Assembly: GCA_049679965.1 (NCBI GenBank)
Contig: JBAUGX010000220.1
Span: 1-64,000, forward strand
Length of the DNA stretch: 64,000 bases
Reading direction: 5' to 3'
Source of the DNA: 2-12-FULL-65-11 sp049679965
Lineage (GTDB): Bacteria > Acidobacteriota > Vicinamibacteria > Vicinamibacterales > CAVVIG01
The notes beneath the pieces were generated by a model. The model was not told where the DNA came from and searched no databases. It worked only from the letters and a program-made list of their open reading frames with translations. Numbering within the stretch: position 1 is the first letter of the stretch; every line of letters begins with the position of its first letter. This document shows positions 22,801 to 31,808 of this stretch, piece by piece. Position numbers and translations under genes: made by a program.

Positions 22801-25374
22801 CGACTCTGGTGGCGCCGATACGCGCAGCCGCACAAGTAGTTGCAGGAGCTGTGTGTCCGTCAGCGTGGTGGCGGCCCTGACCGCCTCTTCAACAATGTTC
22901 TCGTCGTGAAAACTCTCTCCGACCTTCAGTTCGGGGCGCAGGCGCACGCCTAAGCGCTTTGCCGCCAGCAAGACCGCAAGATACAAGTCCTCTAAGGAAA
23001 GGAGCGGAGCGAGTAACGGGCTTTCGGACAGATAGGAGAAGCCACACACCACCAAAGGTCGAAGGGCGTCGTAGATCGAATAGGTTTGAATATTCGGTGC
23101 GAGCCTCGCCGCAGTCTGTCGTGAGTCTGAGAATATGAGGACTTTGCGGCCCCGCAAGGGAGCCAGCCTCGTTGCGGGAACGGGACTCGGCGGCTGAACT
23201 TGGATCTGCTTCGCGATCAGAGCTTGGAAGGGTTGGTCCCCTTTTGTTTGATGATCTTGGACTGATGAGCGCCCGAAAGTGGCGCTTTCGTCACAGACGG
23301 CACACGGGATGAATTCCCCTCGGCGTGAGAAACTCGGCTCGCTGGCGTCAGCCATGACGCGTCGGTTTCGAATGAATACCTGTCGGTTGCGATTGCCGAG
23401 TTTTGACGGATTCAATCGTCCTGTGATGAGGTCGTATTCGGCAGGTTCGGCGTCTTCGATGACAGGTGTCTCGAGCAAGAGGTCAAGCGGCGCGAGTTCC
23501 TGGAACTCACCTGCGAGAGTCCGAAACGCGCCTCCAGCCTCGGCCCACAGATAATCTGGTTCGTCGATGTTGTCCGTGTAGGCCCTGGCATAGGCAGTGC
23601 CACAGTTTCGGCAAGTCAAGAGTTCCAAGACACGGGCGCCGCATCCGCAGACGTCGCGAGGTTGGCTGTACAGTTTTCCTGTGGGACCTCCTCGTTGATC
23701 CTGACGGAGATCCGAGCACTGAGGGTCCATACATACCCAGAGCCCAGGCAATCCACGATAGAACGAATGCACACGGCATGGGAGCAATCCGGGCTCTGAA
23801 GCCTCTCGGCGCGCTAAGCTTCCGAGTGCGACGAGCGTTGTCACAGCATGCGCAGCGAGGTCTTGGTCGACACCTAGGAACAGCTGTCCACTCAACTCGG
23901 CGAGTGGCATGGCTTCTCGCATTGTCAGGTTGATCAATAGAGCCATTGGCGGGAACGAGCGGAGAGCATCATAAAGAGCGCCTTGGAGATTGTCGGTGGC
24001 CGCGATACCTCGGTACTTGAGAAATGGTCCGAGACACTCCAAGCGCGTCTCTTCGGACTCTGACCCGTAGAACGATTCCAAATCGATTCCGAGAGCGCGT
24101 ACATCCTTCGCTGTTCCCGGCGCCGCACCATCGCGCAGCATCAGTTGTCCTGCGACGGTGTCGAAGTCCTTGGTCTGCTTCCCAGACAGTTGCGCACCAA
24201 ATCGCGCCGCGTGAGAGGGATCCTGGAAGCTTGCACTAGTGCAGATCACTTGCAGGCGCTCGGGCGAAATGCCCAGTCGCGTTCTTAGACGTCGGATCAG
24301 CAGAGCCACCTCTGCCCCAGCAGCGCCTCTATACAAATGCGCCTCGTCGATAACGAGCAGGAGCTTTTCATCAGGGTGTGAGTTCAGCCAGTCCCGCGTG
24401 CAGTCAAAGACCGGCCGCTCGAGCGGCCGCATCAACATGTACTCAAGCATCGAGTAGTTGGTTATGAGAATGTCCGGCGGCGCGTTATGCACTTCGTGTC
24501 GCGTGAGCAGCTCCGGATCTCCTGGGAGCGTGACGCATCGCTTGAAGCCGCCGGCTTTGTCCTTCCAACGAGTTCCCTGCTTCCCGTACCACGCTGTCAG
24601 GTCTGGTTTCGCTGGCCACTTGCCGCGTTTCTTCAGTTCAGACACTAAGTTGGCGGCTGCCTGTTGCTCCTCCGATGCCGGCCCGCTGGCCGTTTCAAGA
24701 TTCTGGACGTAGTACTTTCCAATCGGCTGCAACCGATCTTTGTCCTTGTCCTCGTCGCGGACTCCAGGGTAAAGCGTTCGGCTCGTGTAGCGAGCGAAGC
24801 GCGCCGGGCGGCCGGCCCACGTCTTGAACTTGTCCACAACCCGAGGATCGCCAAATAGCAACCTCAGCCGACCCAGTTGGTCGTTAACCAGCGCATTCAT
24901 CGGATACAGCAGGATGGCGCGGACTGCTGGCGTGGCGCCGAACTCCCGGCCTTTGGTTTTCGCCTCTTGAGCTAACTTCCCGAGAATCGGCAGGAGAAAA
25001 CACTCCGTTTTGCCTGAACCGGTGCCCGTCATCACGACCAAGCTTCGATCGCCGACCAACGTACGCCGGGTTGCTTCTGCCTGATGGTCGTACGGCGGAT
25101 CGTGCAACAACAACGGGAGATCGCCCTCGGGCTGTGATACGGCTGAAAACATTTCCAGTGCTGCCGCCGGAAGACCTAGGTCCTTGAATCTCGGGCCAGT
25201 CTGGTACCTTGGTGTACTCTCTAGGAATGGCCGCTGATGAATCACACCAACCTCATCGAGCAACTGCCGTCGCTGGGCGATGAGAGTTCGGTCGGTGATG
25301 TGGTAGGTCGCCTCGATATAGTCGCGAAGCGCGCCGTGTAGCTGTTGGATCGTCTGGCCAATCGTTCGCGACAT
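19855..25374 (-). CDS. DruE-like superfamily 2 helicase with DUF1998-type C-terminus
   Basis: 1839 aa. The N-terminal helicase lobe carries Walker A MTGTGSGKTECF (about residue 115) and a DEAH box (LLLVIDEAHLYRG). Lobe 2 has VLSCTTTMEVGIDIG and the motif VI sequence QRAGRAGRRG. Several zinc-binding Cys pairs lie between the lobes (CGCGARVLELLTCRNCG; CGSCRTTQ with CLNCGQ). The C-terminus has YDTLPGGAGFARR followed by CPDNCDRSCYRCLRSY, the DUF1998/MZB signature shared by DruE, DrmA/DrmB and similar defence helicases. Size and domain order fit DruE better than DISARM, which lacks the DUF4338 partner seen here. The acidic insert around residues 1300-1340 (EESSEIPEEEGEE) is unusual. Confidence 0.92.
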   Translation of the reverse strand: MSRTIGQTIQQLHGALRDYIEATYHITDRTLIAQRRQLLDEVGVIHQRPFLESTPRYQTGPRFKDLGLPAAALEMFSAVSQPEGDLPLLLHDPPYDHQAEATRRTLVGDRSLVVMTGTGSGKTECFLLPILGKLAQEAKTKGREFGATPAVRAILLYPMNALVNDQLGRLRLLFGDPRVVDKFKTWAGRPARFARYTSRTLYPGVRDEDKDKDRLQPIGKYYVQNLETASGPASEEQQAAANLVSELKKRGKWPAKPDLTAWYGKQGTRWKDKAGGFKRCVTLPGDPELLTRHEVHNAPPDILITNYSMLEYMLMRPLERPVFDCTRDWLNSHPDEKLLLVIDEAHLYRGAAGAEVALLIRRLRTRLGISPERLQVICTSASFQDPSHAARFGAQLSGKQTKDFDTVAGQLMLRDGAAPGTAKDVRALGIDLESFYGSESEETRLECLGPFLKYRGIAATDNLQGALYDALRSFPPMALLINLTMREAMPLAELSGQLFLGVDQDLAAHAVTTLVALGSLARREASEPGLLPCRVHSFYRGLPGLWVCMDPQCSDLRQDQRGGPTGKLYSQPRDVCGCGARVLELLTCRNCGTAYARAYTDNIDEPDYLWAEAGGAFRTLAGEFQELAPLDLLLETPVIEDAEPAEYDLITGRLNPSKLGNRNRQVFIRNRRVMADASEPSFSRRGEFIPCAVCDESATFGRSSVQDHQTKGDQPFQALIAKQIQVQPPSPVPATRLAPLRGRKVLIFSDSRQTAARLAPNIQTYSIYDALRPLVVCGFSYLSESPLLAPLLSLEDLYLAVLLAAKRLGVRLRPELKVGESFHDENIVEEAVRAATTLTDTQLLQLLVRLRVSAPPESLLRGITTSLVDRYYGLESLALGSIVEREEHSAKILQLPAVPGLATTNEQKLALARAWLRCWRRAGFWFSRMPPAWWLTDVQPRSGKFVEMQRILSDKGDRTVFEREWIPRLLAVFAEPTAPAKYRLRASELSLVVGGQWAYCGSCRTTQRPFPNRRVCLNCGQPTATPIDPDTDSVFVARKGYYRASTIDALKSPPIQPMALIAAEHTAQLGAAQSADVFSRAEEHELLFQDVSLGSDIDGRERPAIDVLSCTTTMEVGIDIGALSGVSLRNMPPARANYQQRAGRAGRRGNAVATVTAFGSADSHDEHYFTHPDQMIRGVVDDPTLTLDNVEIARRHVTAFLLQRYHQVRLPTIKPEDQPHLFAVLGKVSAFKNAKQVLNRYDFERWLRENEVVLKDEVRAWLPVELSTDDRNNLLDSLIKATLDPLDEAIDFDGRAEPSEAIDAAESNDPTEESSEIPEEEGEERPGRDPAAENLLDRLLYKGVLPRYAFPTDVANFYVFDPDRSTRFRPAFRFTPSQGLSLALTQYAPGKEVWIASKLWTSGAIYSPMKDERFNAWQRKRLYFECSVCHYAKTVSLDQGARGESRDCDACGAPGRFGPAAYWLRPPGFAHPVTKPEGTSPDDQPARSYATRAKLIAPTPAEASKWRRLNQRLRVHHTRQHLLVTNRGPREEGYTYCTICGLVEPTAVPRTTVGAAHQKPYPDREANCVGGGTTKGLVLGTDFISDVLLVSVRVQPPLTLRPGLLATDVALRTVSEAVTKAACALLELEPKELQAEYRPALTPEGRDGREAEIYIYDTLPGGAGFARRVGELGVAVFERALQILEVCPDNCDRSCYRCLRSYKNKFEHDLLDRYLGSSLLRFVLNGTAPTLDPHRLERSTNLLFEDLDRHGVEGLTLGRNEVVSVAGLPDIRVPILATNRSGNRFVIGLHSPLTPDEPPNEGLRDLMEFSSTIPVILADELVVRRNLPAMTADLIAQLR

Positions 25375-25396
25375 GATTCGTGGTCCTGTGTTGCCT

Positions 25397-26479
25397 TTAG
25401 CGCGGTCGGGGTTCGAATATTACGTCCTGAAGCCACAGTCTGTCGCGCATGAAAGCCAGTTCCTCGGCTAACTCAGCATCACGAAATCGGTAGGCGAAGA
25501 GACACCCTTCGGAGGAATCTGGATCGCCGACAGCGTCCCATCGGCGTCGCGCCCAGCCAGGTATCGGCGAAAAGAACCGCACTACTGTCGAGCCATCGAC
25601 AACGGGGCGCAGCTGAAAACGCTGTCGGTCGCCCCCGCGTGTAGAGTCGATTGCAAGTTGCAGGTGCCACGCCTCGTCGCAACCGCGCAAGCCCTTCTTA
25701 CTCACGGGCAGATCGACGAATCGATCAGCGTGGCCATTCTGCACGTCAACGTAACACCAAAGGTCCGCACCGTACGCTTGACGACGCCTTCCAATGAATC
25801 GGCCAGTGAGCCCCCGAGGTTCTGCCCAGCGACCTGGGTAGTATCGAACAGGACGCCGCGTGTCCAACACCGTCAAGCCTGGAATGTCTGGTGACACCGG
25901 TGCACTCGCTAGCAGCGTGTCCATTCGGGCGATGAGTGTCGCGGCCGATTCTGGTGGGGGCGGCTTGAGCCACCGCTCGTACGAAATCTGAACCAGACCC
26001 AACTCAGTCAGTTCGGATCGGAGATGGGTAGCGCTCTTTGATCGCAGTCTACGGACGTGCCTGACGTACTCGACTCTTGACTGAAGTTCGTCAGATAGGG
26101 ACGTGCTCTGGTCGGGAGCAACGCCAAGGAGCAGCGCGAGCCCGCTGTCTCGCCAGATGAAGCTCGGAGGGGCGCCATAGATAAGGAGCCTTTCGGTTTT
26201 GTTCTCGCGCTGCTCCAAGAGGTCGCCGTGCGCCAATATCGATTCGAGCACTTCCTCCGTCAACTCGCGTACAGAGTCTGGATCGGTCACCAACCCTTCT
26301 AACGGAGCGACGACTTGGCGAATGAGCGTGCTAGCGCTGCACGGTGAAAACAGTCCCGCCGCCCTTCGTAGCGCGCTCGCGATTGACTCAGCCGAAGCGA
26401 GATCCGCACGCGCAGGATCCAAACGTAATTCTCGAACTGCTTCCGCTTTCACTTCTTGGGCAGACAGGCGTCTCATCAT
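25397..26479 (-). CDS. Hypothetical 360-aa protein, Druantia-like operon
   Basis: No family recognised. The N-terminal about 170 residues look helical and contain RLRSKSATHLRSELTELGLVQISYERWL, a possible winged-helix. The C-terminal half is beta-rich (VRYYPGRWAEPRGLTGRFIG, DLWCYVDVQNG, GDRQRFQLRPVVDG). It overlaps the 993-aa gene by four bases (ATGA) and lies 22 bases before the helicase gene. It occupies the place of one of the small subunits (DruB-DruD) of type I Druantia, but homology to those proteins cannot be shown here. Confidence 0.7.
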   Translation of the reverse strand: MMRRLSAQEVKAEAVRELRLDPARADLASAESIASALRRAAGLFSPCSASTLIRQVVAPLEGLVTDPDSVRELTEEVLESILAHGDLLEQRENKTERLLIYGAPPSFIWRDSGLALLLGVAPDQSTSLSDELQSRVEYVRHVRRLRSKSATHLRSELTELGLVQISYERWLKPPPPESAATLIARMDTLLASAPVSPDIPGLTVLDTRRPVRYYPGRWAEPRGLTGRFIGRRRQAYGADLWCYVDVQNGHADRFVDLPVSKKGLRGCDEAWHLQLAIDSTRGGDRQRFQLRPVVDGSTVVRFFSPIPGWARRRWDAVGDPDSSEGCLFAYRFRDAELAEELAFMRDRLWLQDVIFEPRPR

Positions 26480-29457
26480 CTACCGGTCCAATTCCAACCG
26501 AGATACAAGCTGCCCGTGCCCTCGAACGGGCCTCCGATAGACAGGCGGTAATCAACCGCCAGAACCATGAACCTCGCCGCCCGGCTGAGTGCTGGGTACT
26601 GGAGCAAGTATTTCAATCCTTCGGTCACTTTCGTGTCCGTCGATGCGGGCTGAGGTCCCGCTGCGCTTGCGAGGCGCAAGGCGAGTTCTGACACAGAATC
26701 GGGATGCTTGGGATTCTCCCGGTCCGCTTTCACCAATCGCGAACCGTCAGGCAACCTCATCGCGGCTCCCATCGGAACAGGCAGGCGGAGGGTTTCCTTA
26801 GTCAGCTGCGCGAGGAACCTGACACGTTGCATCTGCGATTGATTGCAGAGAGACGGGAGGTTGTCGAACAGAGAGCGCGCCAATTGTGCATTCCCTGAGG
26901 TCGGTGAGACCGCTCTCGCAAGCCGCTCCAGGTCGTGCTTCCGCTCGAATTCCAGTTCCGACGTCTTCCAAACACCACCGCCAAACCCGGCGAACAAGTG
27001 ACGCGTGAGTCCCAACCGAACGTCGCGCTGCCTATAAGAGGAGAATGGATCACCCACTAGCCGAGCGCGCGACCAGGTTCCTATCAAATTGACGAGGACT
27101 GTTACGCCGGAAACTGATCGAGGAGGCTCTGATCGAAAGCTTGGTACGCAGCGCAGTTGAGCGAGCCCTGAGACCTGCGCCGGTGGCACAATGACGGCAT
27201 GGACAGTGTCGGCGTGCCTCGCGACGTACATCCCGCCACTATTTGGCACAACTAACTCATGGCCGCCGATCGGAGCTGACTGCGGTTTTGCGATTTCAGG
27301 GCTCTCGAATTCGTGCCGCGCCACTGAGGCCAGAGTCGAGGAACCAGTGTCGTCAAGAAGTGTCAGCGCGTACGTGTCGCCGTCTCGTCTGACAACCCAT
27401 CGCAGAGGAGTAAATTCGCGCTCGCAAACAACACTGAACACTCCAAACTCTCCTGCGTTAATGATGATCTCGCAGGCCTTTGATAAGTCATATTTGAACT
27501 GGACATCACGGAGGCCATGAAAATACTTCTCAAAGTGACCTCTCCACCTCTCGCTGGTTATTGGCAGTTCCAGTATCGGAAGGTCCTTGGTTAGGATTGG
27601 GATGCCACGATCGTGTCCAAACAGTTTGAGGGAGCACCGAATCTGCCGACCGGCGGGGCCCATCAGGTCGACATCAACGTGACCCTCCCATAGTTGCTCA
27701 AGGGAAGGGACCGGTGGCTCCAACTGGACACTCAAGGGTGATCCAGCGCCGGTCCCTGGGGCTGACGAGCACGGCTCCTTGATCAGTACTTCGAGTTCGC
27801 CTTCCAGTGCCTCATCTTTATCTTCGCGGACGAACGCCTTCAGCTTGTACAACCCTGGCGGCAACACTGGCAGTTGTAGGAATACGGAATCGCCTAACGG
27901 AACGCCACCGAACGCGCACTTCTCGTGAACGCCGTTGTTGGCAAGTGTCACCGTCAGATCGTTCACGGGATGGTCCGCGCTGAATCCTATGCATGGCTTC
28001 TCTGTGGAAAGCCACTCTGCTCGCCCCTCGCCATCCCAATTGGCTGCGCAAAGACCTGCCGGCCAGGCTCTGACGCCTTTCGACGGCCTTAATCCGAGGG
28101 CTCTAAGTGTCTTTCGTGTGTCCTCTGACATCGCCGCCTGAAGATCTAAGTGCATGCCGTGCGCACCGGCACAGGCCAAACCGATCGGCGTCAGACCTGA
28201 TCCGCGTCTGTCGGGTTCGCCTGAAGTCACGACCACATATTTCTGGCCGGGACGGACAACTGGTGTCCGAAGTTCGTAAGCGAGCCCATCTGAAGCGATC
28301 TTGAAGAGCCAGACTGGACCGGGGCGCAACAAAGCGTCAGTGCGCAAAAGATATTCGAGTTCAGGCACCCGTTGCTCAAATTGCAGAAGTACTTCGTCTG
28401 ACAGCGGCCATCGAGATAATGTGACGGGTTGATCACCGTGCAAGAGACGTCCCCGGGCAAGAGGCCGCCCAGCGGCTCCAGCAACGACACACCGCGACTG
28501 GGTGAGCGGCCCGAAAAAGGCAGGAAACTTCGCCAGCAGAGGGGAGAGATCAGGAATCTCAAGAAGGACATCCCATGTTCGTCGTTCAATATCTGTTGGT
28601 CGAAGCACAAGGCGCGGTTCGACGCCGAGCGGGGAGATTTCATCGCGAACATTGTCGCCCGCACGGTTCTGCCCAGGACTCGTATGGCGTCCGGCTGTAA
28701 GGCCGGTGAACGCGACACGCTCCTGGGCAACACGTCGAGCACTGCTCAACCAGTCCCGAGCCCGGCGCTCACGGTCGAGATCCTCTCCAATCCGCCGCAA
28801 CGTGTCCGGCGTAAGTAGACCCTCCGAGCCCATCCTCCCTTCTAGCAATAGGGCGGCGGCGATTTGGCCGACTAGAACCGTTTCTTGCGAAAGGTTTTGG
28901 AACCTGGAGGTGGTCCGCCAACTCCGTGCGGCAATTCGCTGTCCCAGATCAACGGGCGACTTGAGGAGTTCGGCGGTAAACGAATGTCGAATCTCGTGGA
29001 GAATCTCCGCGAGTTGACGTTGCAGATCACAAGGCAGAATAGCGTGGGTGATCGGCCAACAAATGATCGAAAAATGCTCAGCCCAGGCGCCAGTTGGCTG
29101 CGCCCCGCCAAACTTCTTGTGGAAACGGATGAAGCACTCTCGAATCCATTCTCGGCGGCCACGAACGACCCAGAAAGGGGTTTCAGCCTCAAACGTTTGC
29201 CAATACTCGTCACCGCTATATCGATAGCCCAGTTCAGTCGCATATACGATCCATGCGAGCGCATGACTGACGTCCGGAGGCTCATTGGCGATGGATTCCC
29301 GAACGGACAATTGGAGCGCACGGATGTCGTCGACCGAGAGCCCATGTTCTAGCGCAAAGATGGGAGCACTGCTGCCGCGCTGCTTGTCGCGCAACGCCCG
29401 GAGTTCAGCAAAATGCCGATCGAGCTGTCGATGCCAGTCGGTCAGCGTAAACGCCAT
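26476..29457 (-). CDS. Hypothetical 993-aa protein, Druantia-like operon
   Basis: A large soluble protein without known motifs. The N-terminal about 220 residues form a distinct aromatic-rich domain (YWQTFEAETPFW, REWIRECFIRFHKKFGG, WAEHFSIICWPITHAILP, LQRQLAEILHEIRHSF). I recall this pattern from uncharacterised proteins next to defence helicases. The middle is beta-rich, with repeated immunoglobulin-like stretches (LPPGLYKLKAFVRED; GRQIRCSLKLFGHDRG). The C-terminus is helical. No Walker, nuclease or zinc motif is seen. It follows the DruA-like gene after 161 bases and overlaps the next gene by four. A scaffold or sensor subunit is plausible from size and context only. Confidence 0.72.
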   Translation of the reverse strand: MAFTLTDWHRQLDRHFAELRALRDKQRGSSAPIFALEHGLSVDDIRALQLSVRESIANEPPDVSHALAWIVYATELGYRYSGDEYWQTFEAETPFWVVRGRREWIRECFIRFHKKFGGAQPTGAWAEHFSIICWPITHAILPCDLQRQLAEILHEIRHSFTAELLKSPVDLGQRIAARSWRTTSRFQNLSQETVLVGQIAAALLLEGRMGSEGLLTPDTLRRIGEDLDRERRARDWLSSARRVAQERVAFTGLTAGRHTSPGQNRAGDNVRDEISPLGVEPRLVLRPTDIERRTWDVLLEIPDLSPLLAKFPAFFGPLTQSRCVVAGAAGRPLARGRLLHGDQPVTLSRWPLSDEVLLQFEQRVPELEYLLRTDALLRPGPVWLFKIASDGLAYELRTPVVRPGQKYVVVTSGEPDRRGSGLTPIGLACAGAHGMHLDLQAAMSEDTRKTLRALGLRPSKGVRAWPAGLCAANWDGEGRAEWLSTEKPCIGFSADHPVNDLTVTLANNGVHEKCAFGGVPLGDSVFLQLPVLPPGLYKLKAFVREDKDEALEGELEVLIKEPCSSAPGTGAGSPLSVQLEPPVPSLEQLWEGHVDVDLMGPAGRQIRCSLKLFGHDRGIPILTKDLPILELPITSERWRGHFEKYFHGLRDVQFKYDLSKACEIIINAGEFGVFSVVCEREFTPLRWVVRRDGDTYALTLLDDTGSSTLASVARHEFESPEIAKPQSAPIGGHELVVPNSGGMYVARHADTVHAVIVPPAQVSGLAQLRCVPSFRSEPPRSVSGVTVLVNLIGTWSRARLVGDPFSSYRQRDVRLGLTRHLFAGFGGGVWKTSELEFERKHDLERLARAVSPTSGNAQLARSLFDNLPSLCNQSQMQRVRFLAQLTKETLRLPVPMGAAMRLPDGSRLVKADRENPKHPDSVSELALRLASAAGPQPASTDTKVTEGLKYLLQYPALSRAARFMVLAVDYRLSIGGPFEGTGSLYLGWNWTGR

Positions 29458-29618
29458 CTCCGAAGCAGACAGTCCCTTCTCGGCTTGTCTCTGCCGAACG
29501 CTCGCAACCGTCAGAAGCTATTGAATCTGGCTGGTGTAGGCAGATTGTTAGGGAATCTTGATACTGGGTCAAGCGCGAAGGAGGCTGGCTTGCTGGTTCG
29601 GCGGACGCAGCTTCGACC

Positions 29619-31808
29619 TCAGACGCGGGCGAGACGCCGAGTCGGTTGCCCCTTCAGGGATGCCGTCACCGGCAGGGTCGTAGCAGTCGACCATGCGGGG
29701 GGCACACCCGAATCGGCTGGCACCTCAGGTCGTTGGCCAGCCCGCGGGACCGGCGGCTTGTGGCCCGCGAGCAGCGGTTCGAGTTCCTCCGGACCGTCTG
29801 ACAGGACCACTCGCGCACCATGATCGACGGGATACACCGTGGAATGTCTTTGCACATCGGCGATCACTTCCGGCCTCTCCACACGTTTCGCTAGCCAACG
29901 CGAGCACCAGAAGTCGATGAGGCGACTTGTCGTCGCCTCTTTCGCCGGCAGAATGTACTTTGCTCGTCGGCTGAAACCGAAGAGCACCTCACGAAAGTTC
30001 TCCGCGAGACAGATCCCATAAACGATTCTCGGACTTCCATGTTGAAGAAGCAGATCGGACGGAAATCCAACTGCATCGAGCGCACTCCTTACCTTCCTCA
30101 GTTTAGGGTTCACCCCCTCGCCGAAAATGCTGTTTACGGGGCGCCCGCGTTGACGCCGACCGAGCAAGAATCCCATCGCTTTCATCGTGTCCTGCGAGAA
30201 GTGGTACGAACCATACCCGGCTGTCTGGCCGAGCATCTCATAGGTAACCGTCAGCCCGCGACGGCCGCCAGCAAGTTCCGCTGGCATCTTGAGCCGGTTG
30301 TACTGGCTCGCGCCGATTCCATAAAGACTTGTCGTTCCTAACAGGACGAGTTGCGGTCGACGAATCACCGGCCGACCGGCCATTGAGGAGGCAATAACGC
30401 TCTGCGCGGTCCGATACCGTCGCGCGTATTCGGTGCGCACAGCCGGACTCGCCATCAGCAGTGATATCAGCTTTCCTCCGAGCAGCGAGTTGTACGGCGC
30501 GACCGCACCGCAGACCGTGATGTCCATCATGTCGACACCGACGTGTGTCGCCTTGGTGTATCTCAGAATTGTGGCAATCGCGCGCGCGACGCTGGCCGAT
30601 GCGAGACCTGCCTTCCAAGCAGCCGAAGATGGGCGGGTGACTCCAGCCGCCTGCAGGTCGCGGCGAGCCAGCAACAACTCTGCAAGTCCAATCGCTCGTT
30701 TCGAGCGAAACAGATGCGAGCGCGCCTGCACTGCCCAAGTGACTCCAAAGCGTCCTTGACCCACGTTCTTATGCTGCCGACGCGCCGGATAAAGATGGTG
30801 CACTTTTCGCTCCGTTGCAGCTAGCGTTCGCAACCGAGCGATAATCTTCTCCGTGGGCTTTCGCAGGTCATTTCTGCGGAGGCGCTTCTCTTTAACGAAG
30901 TCGCTAATGAAGATGGCCCGAATGAGCCGCTCAACAGAGTCGTTCAGCCAGGTCGCCCAATGCGCCGACGAGCCCTCGCGGATTGTTTCAATAAGCTGTT
31001 GGGCCGTCCATCCAATCCACATGTCTCGCACCGACAATTGCACGATGGGACTGCCAAGCGCCGCAATTCCGATGACTGGATGATTAGAACTGGCGCGATC
31101 TCTGACCAGAAGAAATACTTTCCGCCCAGGGGTACTCTGATATGTTGTTGTCCAAGTGTGGCGGAAGTAGCGCCAAATGTCCGAGAGCTCAAGCCCTGTT
31201 AACTCACATCGAGCACCCGCGTTGACCACCTGAACATAGGGGTTAATCGTCTCTCGCAGCGCACGATTCCGAGCAGGACCGGCCGGAAGGTCAGCTCCAG
31301 CCGCCAGTTTCAGGGCCAATTCGCCGCCGTCTCGCATCAGCGAAAAGATCGAGTGCCAGGCGCCTCGATACAATCGTCGGCGTTCCATTTCCTTTATGAA
31401 ACGACGAACAGAAGGCTGCCTGAGTTGGGCGTTGCGTTCAACCAAATGGGCTACACGGACGCGCCTCTTCTCTTCGTCGACGCCACCGCCGCTTGCTGGC
31501 GCTGCCGCAAACATCCGCTGAGAAGTTAACCGAAAAGTCCAACCTTGAGCACGGAGGTCGCAAAGCACATTTACACAGACAATCAATGGGATTGCGATGC
31601 GTGTGCCGCACTGTTGTGCCGCGTTTATCCCAACCTGTCTGATCGACTCGACGGTTGTCGAGAGCACAGGCCCTGATCCAGCGGACACAAGTTGCCGAGT
31701 GACCGACCGGAGAATAGCCCGAGCATTCTTGTCCTTCGCGACGAGAACCGGCGTCACATTGATCCAAGAGGCGGTCGGCGCCGGGCTCATGGAATCGTAT
31801 TTGGTCAT
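29619..31808 (-). CDS. DruA-like DUF4338 protein
   Basis: 729 aa. The DUF4338 region that defines DruA is clear: VIGIAALGSPIVQLSVRDMWIGW (about residue 255), GRFGVTWAVQARSHLFRSKR, and a C-terminal block with APYNSLLGGKLISLLMASP, RPVIRRPQLVLLGTTSLYG and GASQYNRLKMP. The last block matches my memory of the family closely. At 729 aa it is much longer than the about 400 aa of typical DruA; extra sequence lies at the N-terminus and after the QYNRL block. The start at 31808 overlaps the stop of the GHKL ATPase gene (TGATG). DruA is required in type I Druantia but its activity is unknown. Confidence 0.85.
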   Translation of the reverse strand: MTKYDSMSPAPTASWINVTPVLVAKDKNARAILRSVTRQLVSAGSGPVLSTTVESIRQVGINAAQQCGTRIAIPLIVCVNVLCDLRAQGWTFRLTSQRMFAAAPASGGGVDEEKRRVRVAHLVERNAQLRQPSVRRFIKEMERRRLYRGAWHSIFSLMRDGGELALKLAAGADLPAGPARNRALRETINPYVQVVNAGARCELTGLELSDIWRYFRHTWTTTYQSTPGRKVFLLVRDRASSNHPVIGIAALGSPIVQLSVRDMWIGWTAQQLIETIREGSSAHWATWLNDSVERLIRAIFISDFVKEKRLRRNDLRKPTEKIIARLRTLAATERKVHHLYPARRQHKNVGQGRFGVTWAVQARSHLFRSKRAIGLAELLLARRDLQAAGVTRPSSAAWKAGLASASVARAIATILRYTKATHVGVDMMDITVCGAVAPYNSLLGGKLISLLMASPAVRTEYARRYRTAQSVIASSMAGRPVIRRPQLVLLGTTSLYGIGASQYNRLKMPAELAGGRRGLTVTYEMLGQTAGYGSYHFSQDTMKAMGFLLGRRQRGRPVNSIFGEGVNPKLRKVRSALDAVGFPSDLLLQHGSPRIVYGICLAENFREVLFGFSRRAKYILPAKEATTSRLIDFWCSRWLAKRVERPEVIADVQRHSTVYPVDHGARVVLSDGPEELEPLLAGHKPPVPRAGQRPEVPADSGVPPAWSTATTLPVTASLKGQPTRRLARV

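Noticed and set aside
19855..25374. DISARM system (DrmA/DrmB) as the identity of the large helicase
   Set aside because: No methyltransferase, no phospholipase-D-type DrmC and a DUF4338 protein instead, so Druantia-like is the better call.
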